Shown one piece after another: positions 10,173 to 18,023 of a stretch of DNA of 64,000 nt; position 1 is the stretch's first letter; each line of letters starts with the position of its first letter. The position numbers and the translations under genes were made by a program. The notes beneath the pieces are model-generated. The model saw nothing but the letters and a program-made list of their open reading frames with translations, did not search any database and was not told the origin of the DNA. The DNA comes from Enterobacter dykesii (GTDB lineage Bacteria > Pseudomonadota > Gammaproteobacteria > Enterobacterales > Enterobacteriaceae): NCBI RefSeq assembly GCF_008364625.2, contig NZ_CP126604.1, forward strand, positions 4,154,001 through 4,218,000. Reading direction: 5' to 3'.

Positions 10173-10694
10173 TCAGTTGCTTTCCAGCATATGAATAATC
10201 TGGTTTGCAACCACTTTAGCGCTCTGGTCATCAGTACGAATGGTCACATCGGCAATCTCTTCATACAGCGGATTGCGTTCATCGGCCAACGCTTCCAGAA
10301 CTTCGCGTGGTGGCGTTTCAACCTGCAGCAGCGGGCGCTTTTTATCGCGCTGCGTACGTGCGAGCTGTTTCTCAATGGTCGTCTCAAGATAGACCACTAC
10401 GCCACGGGCGGAGAGACGGTTACGGGTTTCGCGAGATTTCACAGAACCGCCGCCTGTTGCCAGGACGATGCCCTGTTTTTCCGTGAGTTCGTTGATCACT
10501 TTTTCTTCTCGGTCACGGAAACCTTCTTCGCCTTCTACATCGAAAACCCAGCCCACATCAGCTCCGGTTCGTTTCTCAATCTCTTGATCAGAATCGTAAA
10601 ATTCCATATTGAGTTGTTGAGCTAACTGACGCCCAATAGTGCTTTTGCCGGCACCCATAGGCCCAACCAGAAAGATATTGCGTTTCTCTGCCAT
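10173..10694 (-). CDS. aroK: Shikimate kinase I
   Basis: Phosphorylates shikimate with ATP. It has 173 residues from the ATG at 10694 ([11 protein letters not shown]), matching the family length. The frame stays open 18 codons further upstream, but those residues do not resemble any AroK. Seen are the P-loop GPMGAGKST (about residue 11), the shikimate-contacting DSD, and GGGSV in the middle. It is the first gene of the aroK-aroB-damX-dam-rpe-gph-trpS unit. Confidence 0.97.
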   Translation of the reverse strand: MAEKRNIFLVGPMGAGKSTIGRQLAQQLNMEFYDSDQEIEKRTGADVGWVFDVEGEEGFRDREEKVINELTEKQGIVLATGGGSVKSRETRNRLSARGVVVYLETTIEKQLARTQRDKKRPLLQVETPPREVLEALADERNPLYEEIADVTIRTDDQSAKVVANQIIHMLESN

Positions 10695-10980
10695 TTTATC
10701 GGTACTACTAAGACTATTCGTTAATGGTAATCCCCGCTTCGCAGACACCCGGCGTAGCAGGACATGAACTGAAACCTCATATGCAATAGAGCGAGAGTCA
10801 GACTAAAAATTATCTCAATACTCCGGCTTGTTTGGCAACTGATTAAATCACCGCGTCGGGCGCATAAGGTAATAAGACGTAAGTCCAACTCAAATCGGTA
10901 CTCCTTGTATGCTAATTCATGCCCCACGTCAAACATCTGCAACAAACTGAATGCAAAATCATTGCGGGGATCGTTACCCG
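10695..10980. other. Non-coding gap between hofQ and aroK
   Basis: 286 bases that must hold the promoters of the aroK superoperon and the 3' end of the hof transcript. I could not pick a convincing promoter pair or terminator by eye. No open frame here looks genuine. Confidence 0.6.
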
Positions 10981-12219
10981 TCAGCGAATACCGACCAGAC
11001 GTGGTGTAATAAACACCACTAGCTCGCGCCGTTCATTATCCTTACCATCGTGGCGAAAAAGCTGTCCAAGCCAGGGGATTTTCCCCAGCCCCGGCACGCT
11101 ATCGCTGCCGGTTTTGTTCTTCTGCGAAAAAATTCCGCCCAACGCCAGCGTTTCTCCACTTTTTACCTCCACCTGGGTTTCTATCTCCTGTTTATCGATC
11201 GCCAGCGTTTCGCCGTCAGCCTGCTGCAGAACCTGTCCCGGCATATTTTCGCTAATGTGCAATTTCAGGCGCACGCGCCCTCCCGGTAAGACCACCGGTG
11301 TGACCTCCATTCCTAACACCGCCTCCTTAAACTCAACGGAGGTGGCGCCGCTTTCACCGCTTGAGACCTGATACGGGATTTCACTCCCCTGCTTGATGCT
11401 GGCCGGTTGCATATGCGAGGCCAGCAGCCGCGGGCTGGCGATGATATCGACCTGCTGTTTTTGCTCCAGCGCAGAAAGTTCCAGATCCAGCAGCCGACCA
11501 TCGATCCGTCCGATGTTAAAACCCACGTGGCTGGTGGCGCTGGCGACGGAAAGATCGCTGCCCAGCGTGGTGAGCTGGCCAACCTTTCCCGCGTCGGCGG
11601 CGTCGGCGAGACTCCACTTCACCCCCAGCTCACGCAGGCTTTTTTCATTAATGGTCACAATATGCGCCGCCAGCTCGACCTGTTCGACGGGAATATCCAT
11701 CTGAGCGGCCCAGCGCTGCAGCGTCTCCACCACCGTCTGGTTATCCCGAATCAGCAGCCGGTTGGTGCGTTTGTCGAGAGACAAACTTCCCTTGGGGCTC
11801 AGGAGCTTTTCCGCGTCTTTTAGCAGCTCACCGGCATCGGCATAGGAAAAAGCGATGCTGTGAGACACCAGCGGCGCATCAAGCTGTCGGCGCGTCCGCT
11901 CCTGTTCTGAGCGCTCCTGCTGTTCACGCTGCCAGGCCGCGGTATGCACATAAAAAATGCCGCCCTCCTCTCGCAAAACGAGGCCAGCACTGGTGACAAC
12001 CGTCTGTAGCGCCTGCCGCCAGGGGACGCGCGTCAGGTTGAGCGAAAGCGTGCCGCCGACATCAGGCGATATCACCAGATTACGATTCTCCTGTGCGGCC
12101 AGGCTCTGCAGCACCTGCACGACAGGTACGTCATCCACCACCAGCGTGACCGGTTTTGGCGCGGCGGCCCACAGCGGATGGCTGAACGCCAGCAGCCACA
12201 GCATTATCCGTAAATTCAT
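10981..12219 (-). CDS. hofQ: Secretin-like protein HofQ
   Basis: Outer-membrane secretin related to PilQ/ComE. In E. coli it is needed for using DNA as a nutrient. I start it at the ATG at 12219, giving exactly 412 residues with a signal peptide (MNLRIMLWLLAFSHPLWAAA); the frame extends 27 codons further up, but those overlap hofP and look unlike the family. An N-terminal STN-like region (TLVVDDVPVVQVLQSLA) is followed by the secretin core with VEVKSGETLALGGIF and ERRELVVFITPRLV at the C-terminus. It overlaps hofP by 89 bases. Confidence 0.93.
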   Translation of the reverse strand: MNLRIMLWLLAFSHPLWAAAPKPVTLVVDDVPVVQVLQSLAAQENRNLVISPDVGGTLSLNLTRVPWRQALQTVVTSAGLVLREEGGIFYVHTAAWQREQQERSEQERTRRQLDAPLVSHSIAFSYADAGELLKDAEKLLSPKGSLSLDKRTNRLLIRDNQTVVETLQRWAAQMDIPVEQVELAAHIVTINEKSLRELGVKWSLADAADAGKVGQLTTLGSDLSVASATSHVGFNIGRIDGRLLDLELSALEQKQQVDIIASPRLLASHMQPASIKQGSEIPYQVSSGESGATSVEFKEAVLGMEVTPVVLPGGRVRLKLHISENMPGQVLQQADGETLAIDKQEIETQVEVKSGETLALGGIFSQKNKTGSDSVPGLGKIPWLGQLFRHDGKDNERRELVVFITPRLVGIR

Positions 12220-12535
12220 TCTTATCCGTTCCTTCTCGTTGCCACGTCCATTTTCCTGGTGCACATGTGTTACCCACATCAACAACCAGTTCCGTTTCAT
12301 TGATGGCTGTTATCGTCCAGCCTGCCGGGAAGCGCTCATGCGTTTTCAGCCGGTACCAGCGCTTTTGCCCATCCTGTAAAATGCCGATAGCCTGCTGTCC
12401 TCCCACCATGCCGCGATAGCGCCACTGCGCCAGCTCGCCAATGGCGCAGGGATCGACCGACGGGCGAAACGGATCGCGCATGCCGGTCAATAGCAGCGCT
12501 GAGCAAACCAGCAAATATCGCGCGCTATTTCGCAT
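12131..12535 (-). CDS. hofP: HofP, PilP-like protein
   Basis: Small exported protein of the hof set, in the PilP position of the PilMNOPQ order. It has 134 residues from the ATG at 12535 (MRNSARYLLVCSALLLTGMRDPF), with an N-terminal hydrophobic signal and then the PilP-like DPF and GMV segments. The frame is open 23 codons further upstream, inside hofO. The 3' end runs 89 bases into hofQ in another frame, so the C-terminal 30 or so residues share DNA with the HofQ signal peptide. The function is inferred from position. Confidence 0.88.
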   Translation of the reverse strand: MRNSARYLLVCSALLLTGMRDPFRPSVDPCAIGELAQWRYRGMVGGQQAIGILQDGQKRWYRLKTHERFPAGWTITAINETELVVDVGNTCAPGKWTWQREGTDKNEFTDNAVAAGVQPSAVGRRAKTGHAGGG

Positions 12536-12980
12536 GTTCCAGCTCCAGCCGCAGGCGCAACGCTGTACCCTGTGGTGCAATCGCGAAAGCGGCGATCTGC
12601 ACATCCCGCTGCGCCAGCCGGGAAAAAAGCGCCGGAAGCGCCTGCCACTCCACCTCCAGCATCAGTTCCCCTCCGTTCTGCAGCGGCTTCCAGTGAACCA
12701 GCGTCGCGTTATCGCCCTGAAAATCGAGCGGGGAAAACGGCGTCAGCGCCCGTGCTTCCGCTGTTTCCGTACGAAACGGCACCTTTCTGACGGCAGGCCA
12801 TAACGACGCGTTCGTCCTCGCGTCCTGAATCAGCTGGCGCTGTCGTTCAGCACACTGCCTGTCCAGCGGTCTGAGCAAGGTGCCCCACGCGGCCAGTCCT
12901 GCCAGCAGACTCACCAGACACCAGAAAAGCACCCGATACCAGGGACGGCTCTCGCACCAGCGTTCTAACAGGGTATCCAT
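12525..12980 (-). CDS. hofO: HofO, PilO-like protein
   Basis: 151 residues with one N-terminal transmembrane helix (about 17-37, VLFWCLVSLLAGLAAWGTLL), then a short periplasmic coiled-coil and ferredoxin-like fold expected of PilO proteins. It probably pairs with HofN in the inner membrane. It starts 3 bases after hofN ends and overlaps hofP by 11 bases. Confidence 0.88.
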   Translation of the reverse strand: MDTLLERWCESRPWYRVLFWCLVSLLAGLAAWGTLLRPLDRQCAERQRQLIQDARTNASLWPAVRKVPFRTETAEARALTPFSPLDFQGDNATLVHWKPLQNGGELMLEVEWQALPALFSRLAQRDVQIAAFAIAPQGTALRLRLELEHAK

Positions 12981-12983
12981 GCG

Positions 12984-13478
12984 TTACCCCTCGCTTTTAA
13001 GATGGAGGGTGAACATCCAGCGCCCCTGGCTATCCTGGCGAAGCTCACCCGCCGTTCCGGGCGTAAAACCCGCTATTTGGCCCAGCGCATCGCGCAGAGC
13101 AGACAGGGCCGGCAGGGTTAGGGCATACCCGGTCAACATCAGAGCAGGAGGCTGATAGCGAAGCTCTGTCAGCCAGACCTGTGAAGGTGTGGCGCGGGAA
13201 AGGGATTCCAGCACCGGTTGCCATGCGCGTCGTTGACGTGTCTGCGCTGGCCTCTGCGCCTGTGAGGTGAGTGTCTGCCGGGAGGCAAGCGCGTGCTGCA
13301 CGGTCTGCATTCCCGTCAGCTCCGTATGCAGCGCGTGCAGCCTCATAACAGGGTTTATCCGCAGGCAGAAAATGACCGCGAACATCAACAGCACGGTGCC
13401 GACACACATTGCCCCCCAGAAACGCAGGCACCGCACGCGCCGCTGCTGTCGCCAGGGCAGAAAATTCATGATGCTCAT
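12984..13478 (-). CDS. hofN: HofN, PilN-like protein
   Basis: 164 residues beginning MSIMNFLPWRQQRR, the PilN signature that contacts PilM, followed by a transmembrane helix (about 20-42) and a periplasmic part. It is shorter than the roughly 179 residues of E. coli HofN. Its start overlaps the hofM stop by 4 bases. Its role in an assembly platform is inferred from the family. Confidence 0.9.
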   Translation of the reverse strand: MSIMNFLPWRQQRRVRCLRFWGAMCVGTVLLMFAVIFCLRINPVMRLHALHTELTGMQTVQHALASRQTLTSQAQRPAQTRQRRAWQPVLESLSRATPSQVWLTELRYQPPALMLTGYALTLPALSALRDALGQIAGFTPGTAGELRQDSQGRWMFTLHLKSEG

Positions 13479-14251
13479 CCGGGCACCTCGCTCATGGCCA
13501 GCGCCAGCGCAACGGTATAATCAGCGCCGCAGTCCGGTAACGGGGCCTGGCAGCGTTCCAGGATTTCCCACGGGTCACGTCGGCTATCAAACAGCGCGAT
13601 GTCATCCGGACCAAGCGCCAGCAGCGCCGCCAGCTCGGCCACGCTTTCGGCTTCTGTGGTAAAGCGGCGTCCCCACTGGTGACGCATCGCCCACAGCCAC
13701 TGCCGATCGTCGCGCCAGGCGACGCACGTCGCTGGCGCAACGGCAGTAAGAAGATTCGCCAGCGCGCTGGCATCCGGCGTAATGGCCATCAGCCGCAAAC
13801 GCAGCGTTTTCGCCAGCGCCAGTAGGGTATCAACCTCGTTGTTTTGCGCGGCGGTCACCTGAAAGGTATTGCTGAAGGTATCCTGCGCGTAATCGAAACA
13901 GAGCGTATCAGCAGACATCTCCAGTTCGCGCGCGAGCGCCGCGCCAAGCCATGAGAGCTGCTCGCTGTCGCGCAGCGCAACGGTCGGACGGGGGAGCGAC
14001 CGTTGCAGAGTGCGTGCTGCCGGGAAAGAGAGGAACACCCGGTGGTAGTGCGGCAGCGTTTTGCGCCAGTCGCGTAACGCATCAACCAGCTGTTCTGGCT
14101 GACAAATTTTGCCGTCACGAATGATGCCCTCGTCCAGAGGAATCGCCCACCAGCGGCGCATGCACCAGCCCAACTTCTCCCGGGCCAGAGCGACGATCAG
14201 CACCCTATCCTGTTGAATATGAACGCCCGTTTGCCATATTTTGAAAGCCAT
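13475..14251 (-). CDS. hofM: HofM, PilM-like protein
   Basis: 258 residues, as in E. coli (259). PilM proteins are actin-like cytoplasmic ATPase-fold proteins that recruit PilN at the inner membrane. The start MAFKIWQTGVHIQQ matches the family, as do LSFPAARTLQRSLPRP and ITPDASALANLL. It is the first gene of hofMNOPQ and diverges from mrcA with about 120 bases between them. Confidence 0.9.
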   Translation of the reverse strand: MAFKIWQTGVHIQQDRVLIVALAREKLGWCMRRWWAIPLDEGIIRDGKICQPEQLVDALRDWRKTLPHYHRVFLSFPAARTLQRSLPRPTVALRDSEQLSWLGAALARELEMSADTLCFDYAQDTFSNTFQVTAAQNNEVDTLLALAKTLRLRLMAITPDASALANLLTAVAPATCVAWRDDRQWLWAMRHQWGRRFTTEAESVAELAALLALGPDDIALFDSRRDPWEILERCQAPLPDCGADYTVALALAMSEVPG

Positions 14252-14371
14252 GCTTCACGATCTCCTTATCGCCCGTCGCCTTGACGGCTATATCAATGAA
14301 TCAGGCTTGCCTTTATACTACCGCGCGATTGTTTAGAAACTGCCCAAGTGAAACCAAATGGGAAATCTCCG

Positions 14372-16924
14372 GTGAAGTTCGTAAAGTATTTATTCATCCT
14401 TGCAGTCTGTTGCATTCTGCTGGGAGCAGGCTCGATTTACGGTTTATACAAATATATTGAGCCACAGCTACCTGATGTCGCCACGCTTCGCGATGTGCGC
14501 CTCCAGATCCCGATGCAAGTTTATAGCGCCGATGGCGAGCTGATGGCGCAGTATGGCGAGAAGCGTCGTATTCCGCTGACCTTAAACCAAATCCCCCCCG
14601 TGATGGTGAAAGCCTTTATCGCCACGGAGGACAGCCGTTTTTACGAGCACCACGGTGTCGATCCTGTGGGGATTTTCCGTGCCGCGAGCATTGCGTTGTT
14701 CTCTGGTCACGCCTCTCAGGGGGCGAGTACCATTACGCAGCAGCTGGCGCGTAACTTCTTCCTCAGCCCTGAAAAGACGCTGATACGTAAGATCAAAGAG
14801 GTGTTCCTCGCGATTCGTATTGAGCAGCTGCTGAGCAAAGACGAAATCCTTGAGCTGTACCTCAACAAAATCTACCTGGGTTACCGCGCCTATGGCGTGG
14901 GGGCTGCCGCACAGGTGTATTTTGGTAAGCCTGTTGAGCAGCTCACCTTAAGCGAAATGGCAACCATCGCCGGTCTGCCGAAAGCGCCGTCCACCTTTAA
15001 CCCGCTCTACTCGCTCGATCGCGCCACCGCGCGCCGTAACGTCGTCCTGTCACGTATGCTGAGCGAAGGCTACATCAGCCAGAGCGAGTACGACCAGGCG
15101 CGTAACGATGTTATTGACGCTAACTACCACGCCCCTGAAATCGCCTTCGCGTCCCCTTACCTGACCGAAATGGTTCGCCAGGAGATGGTGAATCGCTATG
15201 GTGACAAGGCCTATGAAGATGGCTATCGCGTGTACACCACCGTCACCCGTAAAGTCCAGCAGGCGGCTCAGGAAGCGGTGCGGAACAACGTGATGGACTA
15301 CGATATGCGTCACGGCTATCGCGGCCCGTCAAACGTGCTCTGGAAAGTGGGCGAAAGCGCGTGGGACAGCAAAAAAATCACAAGTACGCTAAAGGCGCTG
15401 CCAACCTATGGTCCGCTCCTTCCTGCCGTGGTCACGCAGGCCGATCCTCAGGAAGCCGTTGCGACGCTCGCGGACGGTACCTCCATCTCCCTGCGTATGG
15501 ACGGTATCCGCTGGGCGCGTCCTTACCGCTCGGATACGCTACAGGGCGCAACGCCGCGTAAAGTGACCGATGCCGTGCAGACCGGGCAGCAAATCTGGGT
15601 GCGCAAGGTAGGCGAAGCCTGGTGGCTGGCACAAGTGCCGGACGTCAACTCGGCCCTGGTCTCTATTAACCCACAGAACGGTGCCATCATGGCCCTGGTC
15701 GGCGGGTTTGATTTCAACCAGAGCAAATTTAACCGCGCCACCCAGGCGCTGCGTCAGGTCGGTTCCAATATCAAACCGTTCCTCTACACCGCAGCGATGG
15801 ATAAGGGCTTGACCCTCGCCAGCATCCTTAACGACGTGCCAATCTCCCGCTGGGATGCCGGTGCCGGTTCCGACTGGCAGCCGAAGAACTCCCCTGCGGA
15901 GTATGCCGGCCCTATTCGTCTCCGTCAGGGTCTGGGACAGTCGAAAAACGTGGTAATGGTGCGCGCCATGCGCGCGATGGGCGTCGACTATGCCGCAGAG
16001 TATCTGCAGCGCTTCGGTTTCCCGGCGCAGAACATCGTTCGCACCGAGTCGCTGGCGTTAGGCTCCGCCTCGTTTACGCCGCTTCAGGTCGCACGCGGGT
16101 ACTCGGTGATGGCCAACGGCGGCTTCCTGATTGACCCGTACTTCATCAGCAAGATTGAAAACGATCAGGGCGGCGTGCTGTTTGAAGCGAAGCCGAAGAT
16201 TGCCTGTCCTGACTGCGATATTCCGGTCATTTATGGCAATACGCCAAAATCCGAGGTGCTTGAGAATAAGGACATGGAAGACCCTGCCGTGTCTCAGGAG
16301 CAGCAGAACGGCGTCGTGCCGCAGCCGCAGCTTGAGCAGGCTAACCAGTCGCTGGTGGCACAGACCGGCGCGCCGGAGTATGCCCCACACGTGATCAACA
16401 CGCCGCTGTCGTTCCTGATCAAAAGCGCGCTGAACACCAACATCTTCGGTGAACCAGGCTGGCAGGGCACAGGCTGGCGCGCAGGACGTGATTTGCAGCG
16501 CCATGATATCGGCGGTAAAACGGGGACAACCAACAGCTCGAAAGACGCGTGGTTCTCCGGCTACGGCCCGGGCGTGGTGACCTCGGTCTGGATCGGTTTC
16601 GACGATCACCGCCGTGACTTAGGTCGTACAACGGCCTCCGGCGCGATAAAGGATCAGATTTCCGGCTACGAAGGCGGTGCGAAGAGCGCGCAGCCGGCCT
16701 GGGACGCCTACATGAAGTCCGTTCTTGAAGGCGTGCCGGAGCAGCCGTTAACGCCACCGCCGGGCGTGGTGACGGTTAATATCGACCGCAGCACCGGTCA
16801 GCTCGCCAACGGCGGTAATAGCCGCGAAGAGTATTTCATCGAGGGCACGCAGCCAACCACGCAGGCGGTGCACGAGGTGGGGACAGAGATTATTGATAAC
16901 GGCGAGACGCACGAGCTGTTCTGA
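14372..16924 (+). CDS. mrcA: Penicillin-binding protein 1A
   Basis: Bifunctional peptidoglycan synthase in the inner membrane: an N-terminal GT51 glycosyltransferase and a C-terminal transpeptidase. After a transmembrane anchor (about 4-26) come EDSRFYEHHGVD with the catalytic Glu (about residue 86) and ASTITQQLARNFFL. The transpeptidase shows SNIK (Ser nucleophile, about residue 465), SKN (about 524) and KTGTT (about 716). I use the GTG at 14372, which gives the E. coli length of 850; a GTG at 14348 would add eight residues and has a weaker ribosome site. It diverges from hofM. Confidence 0.96.
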   Translation: MKFVKYLFILAVCCILLGAGSIYGLYKYIEPQLPDVATLRDVRLQIPMQVYSADGELMAQYGEKRRIPLTLNQIPPVMVKAFIATEDSRFYEHHGVDPVGIFRAASIALFSGHASQGASTITQQLARNFFLSPEKTLIRKIKEVFLAIRIEQLLSKDEILELYLNKIYLGYRAYGVGAAAQVYFGKPVEQLTLSEMATIAGLPKAPSTFNPLYSLDRATARRNVVLSRMLSEGYISQSEYDQARNDVIDANYHAPEIAFASPYLTEMVRQEMVNRYGDKAYEDGYRVYTTVTRKVQQAAQEAVRNNVMDYDMRHGYRGPSNVLWKVGESAWDSKKITSTLKALPTYGPLLPAVVTQADPQEAVATLADGTSISLRMDGIRWARPYRSDTLQGATPRKVTDAVQTGQQIWVRKVGEAWWLAQVPDVNSALVSINPQNGAIMALVGGFDFNQSKFNRATQALRQVGSNIKPFLYTAAMDKGLTLASILNDVPISRWDAGAGSDWQPKNSPAEYAGPIRLRQGLGQSKNVVMVRAMRAMGVDYAAEYLQRFGFPAQNIVRTESLALGSASFTPLQVARGYSVMANGGFLIDPYFISKIENDQGGVLFEAKPKIACPDCDIPVIYGNTPKSEVLENKDMEDPAVSQEQQNGVVPQPQLEQANQSLVAQTGAPEYAPHVINTPLSFLIKSALNTNIFGEPGWQGTGWRAGRDLQRHDIGGKTGTTNSSKDAWFSGYGPGVVTSVWIGFDDHRRDLGRTTASGAIKDQISGYEGGAKSAQPAWDAYMKSVLEGVPEQPLTPPPGVVTVNIDRSTGQLANGGNSREEYFIEGTQPTTQAVHEVGTEIIDNGETHELF

Positions 16925-16933
16925 CAACAAAGC

Positions 16934-16961
16934 AAAACGGCAACCTCTGGTTGCCGTTTTT
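16934..16961 (+). terminator. Rho-independent terminator after mrcA
   Basis: ACGGCAACC / GGTTGCCGT stem with a 3-base loop and a T-run, 10 bases after the stop. The stem core is shared with terminators after pckA, nfuA (GGTAACC variant) and glpD. Confidence 0.92.
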
Positions 16962-16970
16962 GTGTTTGCT

Positions 16971-17010
16971 CCCTCTTCCCGTGGGAGAGGGTTGGGGTGA
17001 GGGCATCAGG
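16971..17010. repeat. REP-like palindrome between mrcA and nudE
   Basis: CCCTCTTCCCGTGGGAGAGG followed by GTTGGGGTGAGGGCATCAGG. It belongs to the family also found at 22219, 24232, 35171, 44632, 48369 and 59943. It starts 10 bases after the mrcA terminator and ends 4 bases before the nudE stop. Confidence 0.85.
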
Positions 17011-17013
17011 CCA

Positions 17014-17574
17014 CTACAGCCGCCCCTGCCCCTTCAGCCATTCCCGTACCAGGAACAGCGCGCTCACGTTGCGGGCCTCATTAAAGTCAGGGTCTTCCAG
17101 CAGATCCATCAGGTGCGCTAGCGGCCAGCGAACCTGCGGCAACGGCTCCGGCTCATCCCCTTCCAGCGATTCAGGATAGAGGTCTTCAGCCACCACGATA
17201 TTCATTTTGCTGGAAAAATAGGACGGCGCCATGCTCAGCTTTTTCAGGAATGAAAGCTCATTCGCACCAAAGCCCACCTCTTCTTTTAGCTCGCGGTTTG
17301 CCGCTTCAAAGACGGTTTCACCCGGGTCGATAAGTCCTTTCGAGAACCCAAGCTCGTAAGATTCCGTTCCCACCGCGTATTCGCGGATCAAAATCAGATG
17401 ATCGTCGACAATGGGAACAATCATCACCGCTTCGCGCGAAGAGGGGCGCATACGTTCATAAACGCGACGCACACCGTTGCTGAACTCCAGGTCCACACTT
17501 TCGACATTAAACAGGCGCGATTTGGCGACAGTTTCAACATTCAGAATGGTGGGTTTTTGTAGTGGTTTGCTCAT
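17014..17574 (-). CDS. nudE: ADP compounds hydrolase NudE
   Basis: Nudix hydrolase that cleaves ADP-ribose, Ap3A and NADH into nucleoside monophosphates. It has 186 residues, as in E. coli. The Nudix box GX5EX7REUXEEXGU is complete: GLIDPGETVFEAANRELKEE followed by VGF, near residue 80. It is transcribed alone, away from igaA. Confidence 0.95.
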   Translation of the reverse strand: MSKPLQKPTILNVETVAKSRLFNVESVDLEFSNGVRRVYERMRPSSREAVMIVPIVDDHLILIREYAVGTESYELGFSKGLIDPGETVFEAANRELKEEVGFGANELSFLKKLSMAPSYFSSKMNIVVAEDLYPESLEGDEPEPLPQVRWPLAHLMDLLEDPDFNEARNVSALFLVREWLKGQGRL

Positions 17575-17865
17575 CTTGATGGGTCTTAGCAGTGAGAACT
17601 GGCGTTATTGTGCGATACGCTGCACGGTTTCGGCAATGTCAATTGTTCTTTATTTACATTTATGCAACGTATTTGGGATCAATCCTCAATTCAAAACAAA
17701 TGTCAAGAGGTTGAAATGTTTCCAGGAATTTGCTGATATCGCGCCATAACAGGCTTTGCTATCATCACGGGTCACTGGGATGCGCTTCAGAATGCTCAAG
17801 TTCGACTCCATACTTGCCGATAGCCAGCCACAGACTCTCATTCAATGTAAAGGTGCTACTGACTT
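17575..17865. other. Non-coding stretch upstream of nudE and igaA
   Basis: First part of a 449-base gap between two divergent genes; the rest is an ERIC element and the igaA leader. It is locally richer in A and T than the coding DNA and presumably holds both promoters. I see no convincing open frame, and no box I would name. Confidence 0.5.
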
Positions 17866-17990
17866 TACCCTAAATAAATCGAGTTGTATGAAGGCGGCGA
17901 CGCAGCGAATCCTCAGGAGCGTACATTAGTACGTGACTGAGGTGAGCGAGGAAAGCCAACGCACAGACAACTCGAAGTATGACGGGTATA
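17866..17990. repeat. ERIC element (about 125 bp) in the igaA leader
   Basis: Begins TACCCTAAATAAATCGAGTT and ends CTCGAAGTATGACGGGTATA, the terminal inverted repeats of ERIC. The centre has CGAATCCTCAGGAGCGTACA and ACGTGACTGAGGTGAGCG, close to the standard ERIC core with a few substitutions. It ends 33 bases before the igaA start codon and so is probably transcribed into the igaA mRNA leader. Confidence 0.93.
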
Positions 17991-18023
17991 CACCTGTAAG
18001 AAGATAAGTAAGATGGGGAAAGC

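Noticed and set aside
14348-14371. Longer mrcA start at the GTG at 14348
   Set aside because: It adds eight residues not seen in E. coli PBP1A as I recall it, and has a weaker ribosome site than the GTG at 14372. It is not excluded.
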